NCBI GenBank assembly: GCA_002919265.1
Contig: PKEY01000067.1
Span: 1-64,000 of the forward strand
Direction of reading: 5' to 3'
From: Hyphomicrobiaceae bacterium
GTDB lineage: Bacteria; Pseudomonadota; Alphaproteobacteria; Rhizobiales; Hyphomicrobiaceae
DNA length: 64,000 nt
Part shown: one piece after another, positions 1-7,939 of the stretch
How positions within the stretch are numbered: the first letter of the stretch is position 1
How the letters are laid out: the number at the start of each line of letters is the position of its first letter
Program-made: the position numbers and the translations under genes
Notes under the pieces: model-generated
What the model was told of the DNA's origin: nothing
The model's input: the letters and a program-made list of their open reading frames with translations, nothing else
The model's database searches: none

Positions 1-45
1 TAAGCTCCAATATTCTCTGAGCCCTGGTCGGCGCACTGTCAAGAT

Positions 46-72
46 AAATGAACGGTGAACCATGATTCATTT
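46..72. promoter_or_regulatory. candidate operator (imperfect inverted repeat)
   Basis: A 27-base imperfect palindrome has arms AAATGAA and TTCATTT (7 of 7 complementary) around a core with a central TG/CA match. It lies about 50 bases ahead of the TetR-type gene and just upstream of a sigma70-like -35 box, where an autoregulatory TetR operator would sit. This is inferred from position and symmetry only. Confidence 0.35.
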
Positions 73-75
73 TTG

Positions 76-103
76 TTGACCATGAGGCGTCTCCGCGCTA
101 ATG
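76..103 (+). promoter_or_regulatory. candidate sigma70-type promoter of the TetR-hotdog gene
   Basis: A TTGACC hexamer at 76-81 is followed after 16 bases by CTAATG (98-103), about 20 bases before the ATG at 123. The -35 box is good and the -10 box is weak. Confidence 0.25.
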
Positions 104-122
104 GTCGAAGCGAGGCGGAAAA

Positions 123-1205
123 ATGTTTGACAAGAAGGCCCAGGTACCGAACGGCAAGCCGCAGGAGGCCAATTCAGGCCGGCGAACACGCGCGGACCGG
201 GCCCTCGAAACACGTCGCAAGCTAATTGATGCGGCTGCGAAGGTCGTTGGGGATGAGGGTTATGCCAACGCATCCGTGGCAAAAATTACGGCGCGGGCCG
301 AAATCGCGCAGGGCACCTTCTACAATTATTTCGCATCGCAACAAGATCTTTTCGATCATCTCCTGCCGGAGCTTGGCCGGGAGGTCCTTGATTTTATCCG
401 GGCGCGCCTAGCTGGTGAAACAGATAGCTTGCGCCGCGAAGAAATTGGCTTTCGCGCCTATTTCGATTTTTTGGCCCAGCGGCCCGAGTTTTATCGAATC
501 CTCAATGAGGCCGAGACTTTTGCGCCTAAAGCCTTCCATGATCACATGCGGAACATGGTTGAAGGCTATATGCGAGCACTGACGCGTAGCCAGGCAAAAG
601 GGGAGTTAACAGGTTTCGAGCCGCGGGAACTCGAGGTTATCGTGTATATCCTGCTCGCCGCGCGCAACTACCTAAGCTACCGTTTTTCAATACGAGGTGG
701 GCGGGCGCGACGCCTGCCGCCCTGGGTCGACCGTGCCTATATGAAATTCATAAGCGGGGGAATGCTCTATGGTGGCATTACAGCCGAACCCGCTTCTCGA
801 CGTCGTCGAGCAACGTCAGTCAATTCTTCTGTAGTCGGAGCGCGAACGGCTGACATTCGGGTGGAAGTAGGGCCTTCCGACGAGGCAATCCTGACGGCTC
901 GATTGACCGCCGACGACCATGACGAGTGCGGTAACATCCGCCGGTCCGTGCTCCTTGATCTGATAGAGCGTGCTGCAAGCACGGCTGCCGGCAGTTATGC
1001 CCGTGGGCCGTTGACGTTGCAAAGCCTGTCAACCAGCTTCCCCGCCCCCACCTCCTCGGACATGCTCGTTGCAATAGCTAGAGTAGCGCCGGCCAGTAGC
1101 ATCATTCATGCCTCGGTCAGTGTTCACGAGGAGACACGGACCGGCTCTACCATTGCCCAGGGTCAGGCAGTTTATTCGTTGAGCTCGGATGATGAGCGAA
1201 AATAA
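123..1205 (+). CDS. TetR-family regulator fused to a hotdog (PaaI-like) domain
   Basis: The protein has 360 residues. About residues 25-80 form a TetR helix-turn-helix (TRRKLIDAAAKVVGDEGYAN, then GTFYNYF), followed by a helical ligand-binding/dimerisation core to about residue 220. Residues about 245-355 do not belong to TetR. Their pattern (DHDECGN, a long helix LLDLIERAAS, then strands ending QAVYSL) fits a PaaI/4HBT hotdog fold. The usual HGG catalytic turn of PaaI thioesterases is replaced by IRRS, so the domain may bind rather than cleave an acyl-CoA. An ordinary TetR protein has about 200 residues. The gene overlaps the Old Yellow Enzyme gene by 17 bases and probably controls the catabolic operon that follows. 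The TetR call is sure; the hotdog call is probable. Confidence 0.85.
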   Translation: MFDKKAQVPNGKPQEANSGRRTRADRALETRRKLIDAAAKVVGDEGYANASVAKITARAEIAQGTFYNYFASQQDLFDHLLPELGREVLDFIRARLAGETDSLRREEIGFRAYFDFLAQRPEFYRILNEAETFAPKAFHDHMRNMVEGYMRALTRSQAKGELTGFEPRELEVIVYILLAARNYLSYRFSIRGGRARRLPPWVDRAYMKFISGGMLYGGITAEPASRRRRATSVNSSVVGARTADIRVEVGPSDEAILTARLTADDHDECGNIRRSVLLDLIERAASTAAGSYARGPLTLQSLSTSFPAPTSSDMLVAIARVAPASSIIHASVSVHEETRTGSTIAQGQAVYSLSSDDERK

Positions 1206-2343
1206 TCCAACGCTTCGTTTAGAGGTGGATAATCCTATTCAACCACTGTTGTTTCAGCCGATCACCTTTCGTGGCCTGGCGCTCCGCAACCGCGTGGTGG
1301 TATCACCAATGGCTATGTACAGCGCCAACGAAGGGCAAATTGGGGATTTTCACCTCGTACATTTGGGTCGATTTGCGCTGGGCGGGGCGGGCCTCGTCTT
1401 CATGGAGGCGACTGCGGTCAATGCTGCGGGTCGCATTACATCGGGATGTGCAGGCCTCTGGGACGGTCCTCAGGTCGACGCGCTGCGGCGGATCACGAGC
1501 TTTCTGCATGCACACGGCGCGGCCGCAGGCATTCAACTCGTACATTCAGGGTTCAAAGGTTCAAGTCAAAAACCTTGGGAAGGCGGCGGGCCGCTTGCGA
1601 AAGGTGCCTGGCAGACGGTGTCTCCATCCGAAGAACCGTTCGACAATGGGTGGCCGGCACCCCACGCTTTGGATGAGGAGGAGATCCAACTTCTCATCGA
1701 AGATTTTCGCACCGCTGCGCAGCGCGCAGCGTGGGCTGGTTTCGATGTCATTGAACTTCATTGCGCGCACGGCTATCTCCTTCATGCGTTTCTTTCGCCT
1801 TTGTCAAACCGGCGTACTGATCAGTACGGCGGCTCACTAGAAAATCGGATGCGCTTTCCCCTCGAGGTCGCCCAAGCGATTCGGGAAGTCTGGCCCAAGG
1901 ATCAGCCTGTATTCGTTCGGATTTCCGCTGTCGACGGCGTCAATATTGGTTGGAGCATTGAAGACTCAGTCACTTTCGCTCAGAAACTGAAAGTAATCGG
2001 GATTGACGCCATTGATTGTTCGAGTGGCGGCTTGCGCATCGATCGAAGTCGACAGGTGCCGGCTCGTAGTCCCGGTTTTCAAGTTCCCTATGCGGCACGC
2101 ATCCGTCGTGATGCCGACATTCCGGTTATCGCCGTTGGATTGATACGGGATGCAAATCAAGCGGAAACCATTTTGACGGAAGGACACGCTGATCTCGTCG
2201 CGCTAGCGAGGGAAATGTTGTTCAACCCAAACTGGGCTGCTCAGGCTGCGGTTGAGTTAATGGGACATTCCGGCTGGGAACTTTGGCCTCAACAGTTCCG
2301 CTATTGGCTTCAACGTCGAACACGCCAGCTAGCGAAGAACTGA
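1189..2343 (+). CDS. Old Yellow Enzyme family NADH:flavin oxidoreductase (YqjM-like)
   Basis: A 384-residue FMN-binding TIM barrel that would reduce activated C=C bonds (enones, enoyl compounds) with NAD(P)H. The active-site pair is clear in HCAHGYLLHAFLSPLSN, and the barrel ends with a phosphate/FMN motif (VIAVGLIRD, then LVALAREMLFNP). The closest recognisable class is the YqjM/class III group. The redox-tuning cysteine of YqjM (PMCMYS) is alanine here (SPMAMYS), while the Tyr is kept. Tandem ATGs lie at 1189 and 1192. The start overlaps the end of the regulator gene, so translation is probably coupled. An EthD-like gene follows 22 bases downstream. The role is probably reduction of an unsaturated ring or acyl intermediate. 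Confidence 0.9.
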   Translation: MMSENNPTLRLEVDNPIQPLLFQPITFRGLALRNRVVVSPMAMYSANEGQIGDFHLVHLGRFALGGAGLVFMEATAVNAAGRITSGCAGLWDGPQVDALRRITSFLHAHGAAAGIQLVHSGFKGSSQKPWEGGGPLAKGAWQTVSPSEEPFDNGWPAPHALDEEEIQLLIEDFRTAAQRAAWAGFDVIELHCAHGYLLHAFLSPLSNRRTDQYGGSLENRMRFPLEVAQAIREVWPKDQPVFVRISAVDGVNIGWSIEDSVTFAQKLKVIGIDAIDCSSGGLRIDRSRQVPARSPGFQVPYAARIRRDADIPVIAVGLIRDANQAETILTEGHADLVALAREMLFNPNWAAQAAVELMGHSGWELWPQQFRYWLQRRTRQLAKN

Positions 2344-2365
2344 ACCTGTCTTGGGGAGGAAACAA

Positions 2366-3049
2366 ATGTATAAGATTGCCTTGCTGTATAAGCGCCGCCT
2401 CCCGCTTCCTGTTGAGACCTTTCAGCAACGTTGGCTTAGTGAACATTCAGTCCGAATATGCAAAGTCCCCGGATTGCTGAAATACGTACAATCGCACGCC
2501 CTCCCGCAGGGCTACAGGAAAGGTGAGCTACTCTTTGACGGCATCGAGGAGCTTTGGTTCGCGGACGAGGAGGCTGGTCGTCGCGCTCAGACCTCCGAAG
2601 AGTGGGCTGCGGTTGCGAAGGCCGGTGATGACCTCTTTGACACTGAGCGGACTGTCATACTTCCTATTGAACTTCATGTTATCAAGGATGGCCCGATCCC
2701 AAAAGATGGCGTCAAGAACATCGAGTTCGTGACTCGGCGCCCTGGATTGGATCTCGCAGAATTTCGTCGATACTGGCGAGAGATCCACGGTCCTCTCGCC
2801 TCGAGAATTCCTACCATCTGCCGTTACGAGCAAAATCACACTGCTCTCAGCGCCTACGTCGGGGGTAGCCGGCCAGCCTACGATGGCTTGGCCATCACAT
2901 GGTTCGAGTCGACCGGGGCGATGAAGGAAGGCGCTAAGACGCGCGAGTATGCAGAAACACGCGCTGATGAAGCGGCATTCTTGCCGGACGGTCACCTGCC
3001 CATCATTATTACACGGGAGCACACAATTATCGGGGCGAGCTTTCCCTGA
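2366..3049 (+). CDS. EthD-domain protein, tandem domains
   Basis: A 227-residue protein with two repeats of the EthD/dimeric alpha-beta barrel fold. The first half starts KIALLYKRR...ETFQQRWLSEHS; the second holds EFVTRRPGLDLAEFRRYWREIHGPLA. EthD proteins occur beside oxygenases and in alicyclic degradation clusters; the biochemical role is poorly defined. I chose ATG 2366 because GGGGAGG lies at 2353-2359 with normal spacing; the longer TTG at 2351 would put the ribosome site inside the gene. It is co-directional with the OYE gene and ahead of the importer gene by 113 bases. Confidence 0.8.
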   Translation: MYKIALLYKRRLPLPVETFQQRWLSEHSVRICKVPGLLKYVQSHALPQGYRKGELLFDGIEELWFADEEAGRRAQTSEEWAAVAKAGDDLFDTERTVILPIELHVIKDGPIPKDGVKNIEFVTRRPGLDLAEFRRYWREIHGPLASRIPTICRYEQNHTALSAYVGGSRPAYDGLAITWFESTGAMKEGAKTREYAETRADEAAFLPDGHLPIIITREHTIIGASFP

Positions 3050-3162
3050 ATCGTGACTCACAAATCACCTTGACGATTCCCGCGGGCCTAGCGCAGAGTC
3101 TCAACGCAGAAAAACGTTGTCCCTGATAAGGCCGGGCTGGAAACCCTAGGAGGATTACTGAA

Positions 3163-4422
3163 ATGTCTCGCAAAAAAATTTATGTCGATCGTCGGACAGT
3201 ATTGAAAGGAGCCGCAACCGGCGCTGCGGCGACCCTTTTTGCGCCGAATATTGTAACCGCTCAGTCCAAAAAAATTCGTATCGGCATGCCCACGATCCTA
3301 TCGGGGCGTGTCGCTCAACTCGGCACCTCATCCCGCAACGCGGTGATGATGGAAGTGGAAAAAATCAACGCCGCAGGCGGGCTCGTCGGTCGTGAAGTTG
3401 AAATGGTTATTCGCGACTCAAAAGGCCAGCCCCAGGAGGCCGCCCGCGTAGCGCGCGAGCTCGTGAATAGCGATGGCTGCGAAATTTTATATGACGCCGA
3501 AGCTTCATCGGGAGGCTTTGCTGTTCACGAAGTAGCAAAAGATCTCGGTGTTCTGTGCATCCACACGAACTCGGAGACATCATCTTTGACCGCGGATCCC
3601 AAAATACGCATCCCAAATGCGTTCCGCGTGTGCAGGCAAGGCATCCATGACTCAATTGCCGGCGGCGCTTATGCCGCGGAAATCGCTAAAGCGAAAAATT
3701 TGCGGAATTGGGCGACATGCTCGCCGGATTATGCCTACGGCCGGGATTCGACCCAAACATTCATGGAGTATTTGAAACACTTTTATCCGGAAGCCGAATT
3801 AAAGACTGAAGCATGGCCAAAGCTGTTCCAGCCCGATTACACTGAGGTCATCACGAAGGTAATTCAAGCACGCCCGCAAGCGCTTTACACCTGTCTCTGG
3901 GGTGGCGATCTGACATCGTGGATCGACCAGGGCAACATTTATGGCATGTTCAGTCAGATCCAGGTCTTTGCAGTTAACATGGCGGACTATACGGCACTGA
4001 CCACTGTCAAGAACCTGCCTCAAGGAATTCATTCGGGTAACCGCTACATCAAGACGTTCCCGAATACACCGCAGAACGCCGCATGGGCTGACGAGTATCG
4101 ATCCCGCTATGGAGAGTATCCAACCAACTGGTCCTGGCAAAATGCAGTCGGGATTCATTTCCTTGCAGCGGCTGCAAAAAAGGCTAATTCTGTCGACGGC
4201 ACGAAGCTTGAAGAAGTTCTGCGTGGCCTGACGATCGAATCGCCCTTCGGTACCGACGGAACGGTTACCATCCGGGCAGAAGATCAAACGATCGTAAACT
4301 ACGCCATTGGATGGGGCACCACAATACCGCAAGAACCTTACGTGCCAGAAGTGAAGGCCATTTCCTGGGAAACAATCTTCGAGCTCGAAACCGAGTGGAA
4401 GAAGAGGAATAACTATCTGTGA
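3163..4422 (+). CDS. ABC importer substrate-binding protein, HAAT (LivK-like) family, Tat-type signal
   Basis: A 419-residue periplasmic solute-binding protein of the Peripla_BP_6 type. The N-terminus has a twin-arginine motif (DRRTVLKG) before a hydrophobic stretch and an A-Q cleavage region, so export by Tat is likely. Mature-domain hallmarks include IRIGMPTILSGRVAQLG and VVGREVEMVIRDSKGQPQEA-type spacing of the LivJ fold. AGGAGG precedes the ATG at 7-8 bases. It is the first gene of importer set 1 (SBP, livH, livM, SDR, livG, livF). HAAT proteins bind amino acids, aromatic acids, amides or urea, so the ligand is not predictable. A strong stem-loop follows directly. Confidence 0.93.
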   Translation: MSRKKIYVDRRTVLKGAATGAAATLFAPNIVTAQSKKIRIGMPTILSGRVAQLGTSSRNAVMMEVEKINAAGGLVGREVEMVIRDSKGQPQEAARVARELVNSDGCEILYDAEASSGGFAVHEVAKDLGVLCIHTNSETSSLTADPKIRIPNAFRVCRQGIHDSIAGGAYAAEIAKAKNLRNWATCSPDYAYGRDSTQTFMEYLKHFYPEAELKTEAWPKLFQPDYTEVITKVIQARPQALYTCLWGGDLTSWIDQGNIYGMFSQIQVFAVNMADYTALTTVKNLPQGIHSGNRYIKTFPNTPQNAAWADEYRSRYGEYPTNWSWQNAVGIHFLAAAAKKANSVDGTKLEEVLRGLTIESPFGTDGTVTIRAEDQTIVNYAIGWGTTIPQEPYVPEVKAISWETIFELETEWKKRNNYL

Positions 4423-4433
4423 CCGGGCCTCGC

Positions 4434-4472
4434 TCTTCCGTGGGGTGCGGAGTACCTGCACTCCACGGAAGA
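4434..4472 (+). other. stem-loop between SBP gene and permease gene
   Basis: Arms 4434-4448 and 4458-4472 pair over 15 bases with a single G-U pair; the loop is 9 bases. It starts 12 bases after the SBP stop and no U-run follows, so it is not a classical terminator. This position is typical of hairpins that protect the 3' end of SBP mRNA or lower permease expression. The function is inferred. Confidence 0.65.
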
Positions 4473-4499
4473 CGCGTCTACTTCTCTCCGAGGTGCAAC

Positions 4500-5399
4500 T
4501 TGGATCTCGCTGCGCTAACTGACTGCTTCTCGTCGGCCTCCTGTATCGTCACACAGACGACCAGCGGGCTTATCATCGGGCTGCTACTGTTCTTAGTCGC
4601 CGCAGGATTGACTCTCATATTCGGCGTGCTGAAGGTGGTGAACTTCACGCACGGTTCATTCTATATGTTGGGCGCTTACTTCGCCTACACCGTTAATAAT
4701 TTGACGAATAGCTACGCGCTGGCCGTCCTCGCAGCAGCCATCGGGGTCGGACTGTTCGCGCTTTTCTTCGAGCGCTTCTTCATCAGCAGAGTTTATGGCG
4801 CCAACGTCTTGATGCAATTGTTGGTATGTTATGCGTTCATTCTAATCCTGGATGACGCAGTAAAGATTATCTGGGGCCCAGAGTTTAAATCGATGGGCAT
4901 GCCCGACATCTTTCAGGCGCCGCCGTTTTTTGTCGCTGGTGGAATTATACCAGTTTTCTATCTCTTTCTGATTATCGTCACACTTTTCATTGCAGTTGGC
5001 CTTTGGCTGATCATTGCATACACACGCTTCGGAACGATCGTCAGGGCTGCAGCTGTCAATCCCAGCATGGTCAGCGCCCTCGGCATCAATACGGGTCTCA
5101 TCTATGCTGCTGTCTTCGCCATTGGTGGGATGCTTGCTGGGCTCGCCGGCGGACTTGCGGTACCTGTCCGCTCGCTCACAGCAGGGATGGGCTTCTCCAT
5201 CTTGATCGAGTCTTTCATCGTAACCGTGATTGGGGGAATGGGGTCCATTGCAGGCGCGCTCATTGGTTCAATTCTTATCGGATTGGTGCGAGCGTTTGGC
5301 TCCATAGGATTTCCCTTGTTCGTAGAGGGTCTGATGTTTGCGCTAATGGCAATCATCCTCATCCTCAAACCCAGCGGCTTGCTTGGCAAGGAGGGCTGA
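4500..5399 (+). CDS. ABC importer permease, LivH type (importer set 1)
   Basis: A polytopic inner-membrane permease of 299 residues with the LivH hallmark GLTLIFGVLKVVNFTHGSFYMLGAY near the N-terminus and several later hydrophobic helices, ending KPSGLLGKEG. I chose TTG 4500 because CGAGGTG lies 6-12 bases before it and because LivH proteins begin about 20 residues before the first helix. An open GTG start at 4419 overlaps the SBP stop but would make the translated region run through the strong hairpin and add 27 atypical residues. It forms a heterodimeric pore with the LivM protein encoded next. Confidence 0.9.
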   Translation: MDLAALTDCFSSASCIVTQTTSGLIIGLLLFLVAAGLTLIFGVLKVVNFTHGSFYMLGAYFAYTVNNLTNSYALAVLAAAIGVGLFALFFERFFISRVYGANVLMQLLVCYAFILILDDAVKIIWGPEFKSMGMPDIFQAPPFFVAGGIIPVFYLFLIIVTLFIAVGLWLIIAYTRFGTIVRAAAVNPSMVSALGINTGLIYAAVFAIGGMLAGLAGGLAVPVRSLTAGMGFSILIESFIVTVIGGMGSIAGALIGSILIGLVRAFGSIGFPLFVEGLMFALMAIILILKPSGLLGKEG

Positions 5400-5403
5400 T
5401 TTT

Positions 5404-6396
5404 ATGGCGCCCAAGCAAACGACCCTGTCGCGGGATTTGTTGATAGCCGGCGTGGCCCTCCTCGTGCTTCTAATATTGCCTGTGCTGTGGCCGAGCAAAG
5501 CGCTGTCTGATCTGATCATTCGAGTTTCGGCGTTTTCACTTTTCGCGACATCTCTCAATCTGCTCGTCGGCTACACCGGAATGGTGTCCTTTGGCCACGG
5601 CATGTTTTTCGGTTTCGGCGCTTACTGCTTTGGGCTGTCGATGCAGCGATTAGGCGTCTCAATCCCGACAGCGCTTCTTCTAACTATTGCGCTAACCGCT
5701 GTTCTCGCTGCGGTGGTAGGCGCCATCAGCATCCGGCTGAAGGAGATCTACTTTGCCTTTATTACCCTTGCCTTTCAGATGCTTCTCCACAGCCTTATCA
5801 TTGCCTGGGTGCCCTTGACTGGAGGAGATCAAGGGCTGATGGGGGGCATCCCGCGCCCAGAGTTTTTGGGCATCGACTTCGGGCTCGAGTCAAATCGCTA
5901 TGCTTTTAGCGTCATACTGATGATCGTTGGGCTCTTGGCGCTAAGGCATGTGGCAGAGTCGCCCTTCGGTTATACCTTACGCATGATCCGGGACAACCCA
6001 GAACGTGCGAGCTTCTTGGGCGTCAACGTTTTTAGGACGAAACTTACAGCTTTTATCATCGCTGGGATATTTGGCGCCGTCGGCGGCGTGATCATGGCGA
6101 TGTTCGTTTCGGGTGCCTATCCTGAGTTTGCGAACTGGACAATGTCTGGCGAAGGCATCTTCATGGTGATGCTTGGTGGGATAAGCACGTTTCTGGGGCC
6201 GACAGTTGGTGCTGTCATTCTCTCACTGCTTAATGACCTGATTACGCGGCGCACAGAACATCACGGCATCTTCCTCGGTGTGATCATCCTCGTATTTGCG
6301 CTAGGGCTACGGAAAGGCGTAACAGACTTTATCGCCGATTGGTTTCAGGCACGACGCGAGTCTGCAGGGGCGCAGCTGAAAGGAGGTCGGCAATGA
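5404..6396 (+). CDS. ABC importer permease, LivM type (importer set 1)
   Basis: A 330-residue membrane protein with the LivM signature (NLLVGYTGMVSFGHGMFFGFGAY) and a conserved cytoplasmic loop GYTLRMIRDNPERASFLGVNV that contacts the ATPases. AAGGAGGG lies just upstream of ATG 5404, inside the end of livH; a TTG at 5383 is possible but less well placed. The stop shares bases with the ATG of the SDR gene (ATGA), so the SDR is translationally coupled to the importer. Confidence 0.92.
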   Translation: MAPKQTTLSRDLLIAGVALLVLLILPVLWPSKALSDLIIRVSAFSLFATSLNLLVGYTGMVSFGHGMFFGFGAYCFGLSMQRLGVSIPTALLLTIALTAVLAAVVGAISIRLKEIYFAFITLAFQMLLHSLIIAWVPLTGGDQGLMGGIPRPEFLGIDFGLESNRYAFSVILMIVGLLALRHVAESPFGYTLRMIRDNPERASFLGVNVFRTKLTAFIIAGIFGAVGGVIMAMFVSGAYPEFANWTMSGEGIFMVMLGGISTFLGPTVGAVILSLLNDLITRRTEHHGIFLGVIILVFALGLRKGVTDFIADWFQARRESAGAQLKGGRQ

Positions 6397-7178
6397 CTTC
6401 ACCAGCACAACACGGGGTAGCGGTCGTGACGGGTGGCGCCAGTGGTATTGGGGCGGCATGCTGTCGGGTTCTGGCTACGCGTGGCTGGCGGGTGGCCGTT
6501 CTTGATCGGGATGTAGATCGCGCTCATCAAGTTGCTAACGAGGTTGGCGGCAAGGCATGGATCGCCGACGTAGGAGATGAGGCAACTCTCGAGAAAGCAG
6601 CTGCCGAAATCGAAGGGAACTTCGGTGAGGTGGAGGTGCTGGTAAATAGCGCCGGTATTATCCAGCAACCGAAAAGACCGACCGAGCTATCAATGGAAGC
6701 CTACGATCAGATCGTGAAGATCGATCAACGTGGAACATACCTTGCTTCCGTTGTATTCGCGCGGCGGATGCTTCCACGCCGGCGGGGTGCAATCATCAAC
6801 ATCGCGTCCATTGCCGGGATGCGACCGCTTCCATTACATGCCTACTCGCCTGCAAAAGCGGCCGTTATTTCGATGACGGGGTGTCTTGCAGCCGAGTGGG
6901 GCCCGAACGGCATCCGCGTCAATGCTGTTTCTCCGGGATACACGCGCACTCCGGCCCTGCAGGAAGCAATCAATAGAGGCGAGCGTGATGTTTCCTTGTT
7001 GGAGCAAAATTCGGCGTTGGGACGACTTGTCGAGCCCGACGAAATCGCTCGAGTCGTCGCTTTTCTAGCAAGCCCAGAGGCTTCGGCAATTACAGGCGCG
7101 AATATTCCTGTCGATTGCGGTTGGCTCGCCGCAGCTCCTTGGGGCACTTACGGGGGACTTCGGTCCTACGAGGAGTAA
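6393..7178 (+). CDS. SDR-family oxidoreductase inside the importer operon
   Basis: A 261-residue classical short-chain dehydrogenase. The cofactor motif TGGASGIG is at the N-terminus, NSAG follows, then catalytic Ser and YSPAK in the active site, and a C-terminal NIPVDCGW. It probably oxidises a secondary alcohol to a ketone with NAD(P)+, or the reverse. The ATG at 6393 overlaps the livM stop and follows AAGGAGG. The gene sits between livM and livG, which is unusual and ties the enzyme to the imported substrate. The substrate is unknown. Confidence 0.92.
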   Translation: MTSPAQHGVAVVTGGASGIGAACCRVLATRGWRVAVLDRDVDRAHQVANEVGGKAWIADVGDEATLEKAAAEIEGNFGEVEVLVNSAGIIQQPKRPTELSMEAYDQIVKIDQRGTYLASVVFARRMLPRRRGAIINIASIAGMRPLPLHAYSPAKAAVISMTGCLAAEWGPNGIRVNAVSPGYTRTPALQEAINRGERDVSLLEQNSALGRLVEPDEIARVVAFLASPEASAITGANIPVDCGWLAAAPWGTYGGLRSYEE

Positions 7179-7183
7179 CGCCG

Positions 7184-7939
7184 ATGCTCGAAGTCAGCAG
7201 CTTGCGGAAGTCGTTCGGCGGCGTCGTAGCGATCTCCGATGTTTCTTTATCCTTTCCCACAGCTTCGCTTACCGCCATTATTGGTCCGAATGGCGCGGGG
7301 AAAAGCACGTTTTTCAACCTGATCAGCGGTGGCCTCCGACCGGATTCAGGCAGCGTGCGACTTAATGGTGTAGAGCTCGTCGGTCGCTCCCGAAGCGATA
7401 TCATCGACGCAGGTATAGGACGGGCATTTCAAGTCGCGCAGATTTTTCCAACATTTACTGTCGAGCAAAGTTTGCTGGGCGCTATCACTGCACATCAAAA
7501 ACGTGCCCAAAATATCCAGCGCAGGTTTCCGCTTTCGGAGATGCGCGATCGCGCGCTGGAGGTGGCTGAAATGCTCGGGCTTATCGACAAGCTCGGCGTG
7601 ACAGCGTCTAATCTCTCCCACGGCGATCAAAAGCTTCTCGATATCGCGCTGGCGTTGGTTCTGAACCCCAAAGTCCTATTACTCGATGAACCCACGGCAG
7701 GCATGGGGCCTGATGAACGTTGGCGGATGATCGATCGGGTGCATGAGCTCTGGGAACGAGAAAAAATTACGCTGATATTTATCGAACACGATATGGACAT
7801 TGTGTTCAAAATCGCTCCGAGGATTTGCGTTCTATGCTATGGCAAGCTGTTAGCCGAAGGAACGCCTGCGGAAATCCGCGACAACCAAGCTGTGATTGAA
7901 GCCTATCTCGGCACTAGCCACGAGGGTGCAGTGGCATGA
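7184..7939 (+). CDS. ABC importer ATPase, LivG type (importer set 1)
   Basis: A 251-residue cytoplasmic ATPase. Walker A is GPNGAGKST, the signature region is LSHGDQKLLDIALAL, Walker B is VLLLDEPTAGM, and a His switch lies in FIEHDMD. The C-terminal Branched-chain AA ATPase extension (EIRDNQAVIEAYLG) is typical of LivG. ATG 7184 follows AGGAG at 7171-7175; upstream in-frame starts would overlap the SDR gene. The gene ends in an ATGA overlap with livF. Confidence 0.93.
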   Translation: MLEVSSLRKSFGGVVAISDVSLSFPTASLTAIIGPNGAGKSTFFNLISGGLRPDSGSVRLNGVELVGRSRSDIIDAGIGRAFQVAQIFPTFTVEQSLLGAITAHQKRAQNIQRRFPLSEMRDRALEVAEMLGLIDKLGVTASNLSHGDQKLLDIALALVLNPKVLLLDEPTAGMGPDERWRMIDRVHELWEREKITLIFIEHDMDIVFKIAPRICVLCYGKLLAEGTPAEIRDNQAVIEAYLGTSHEGAVA

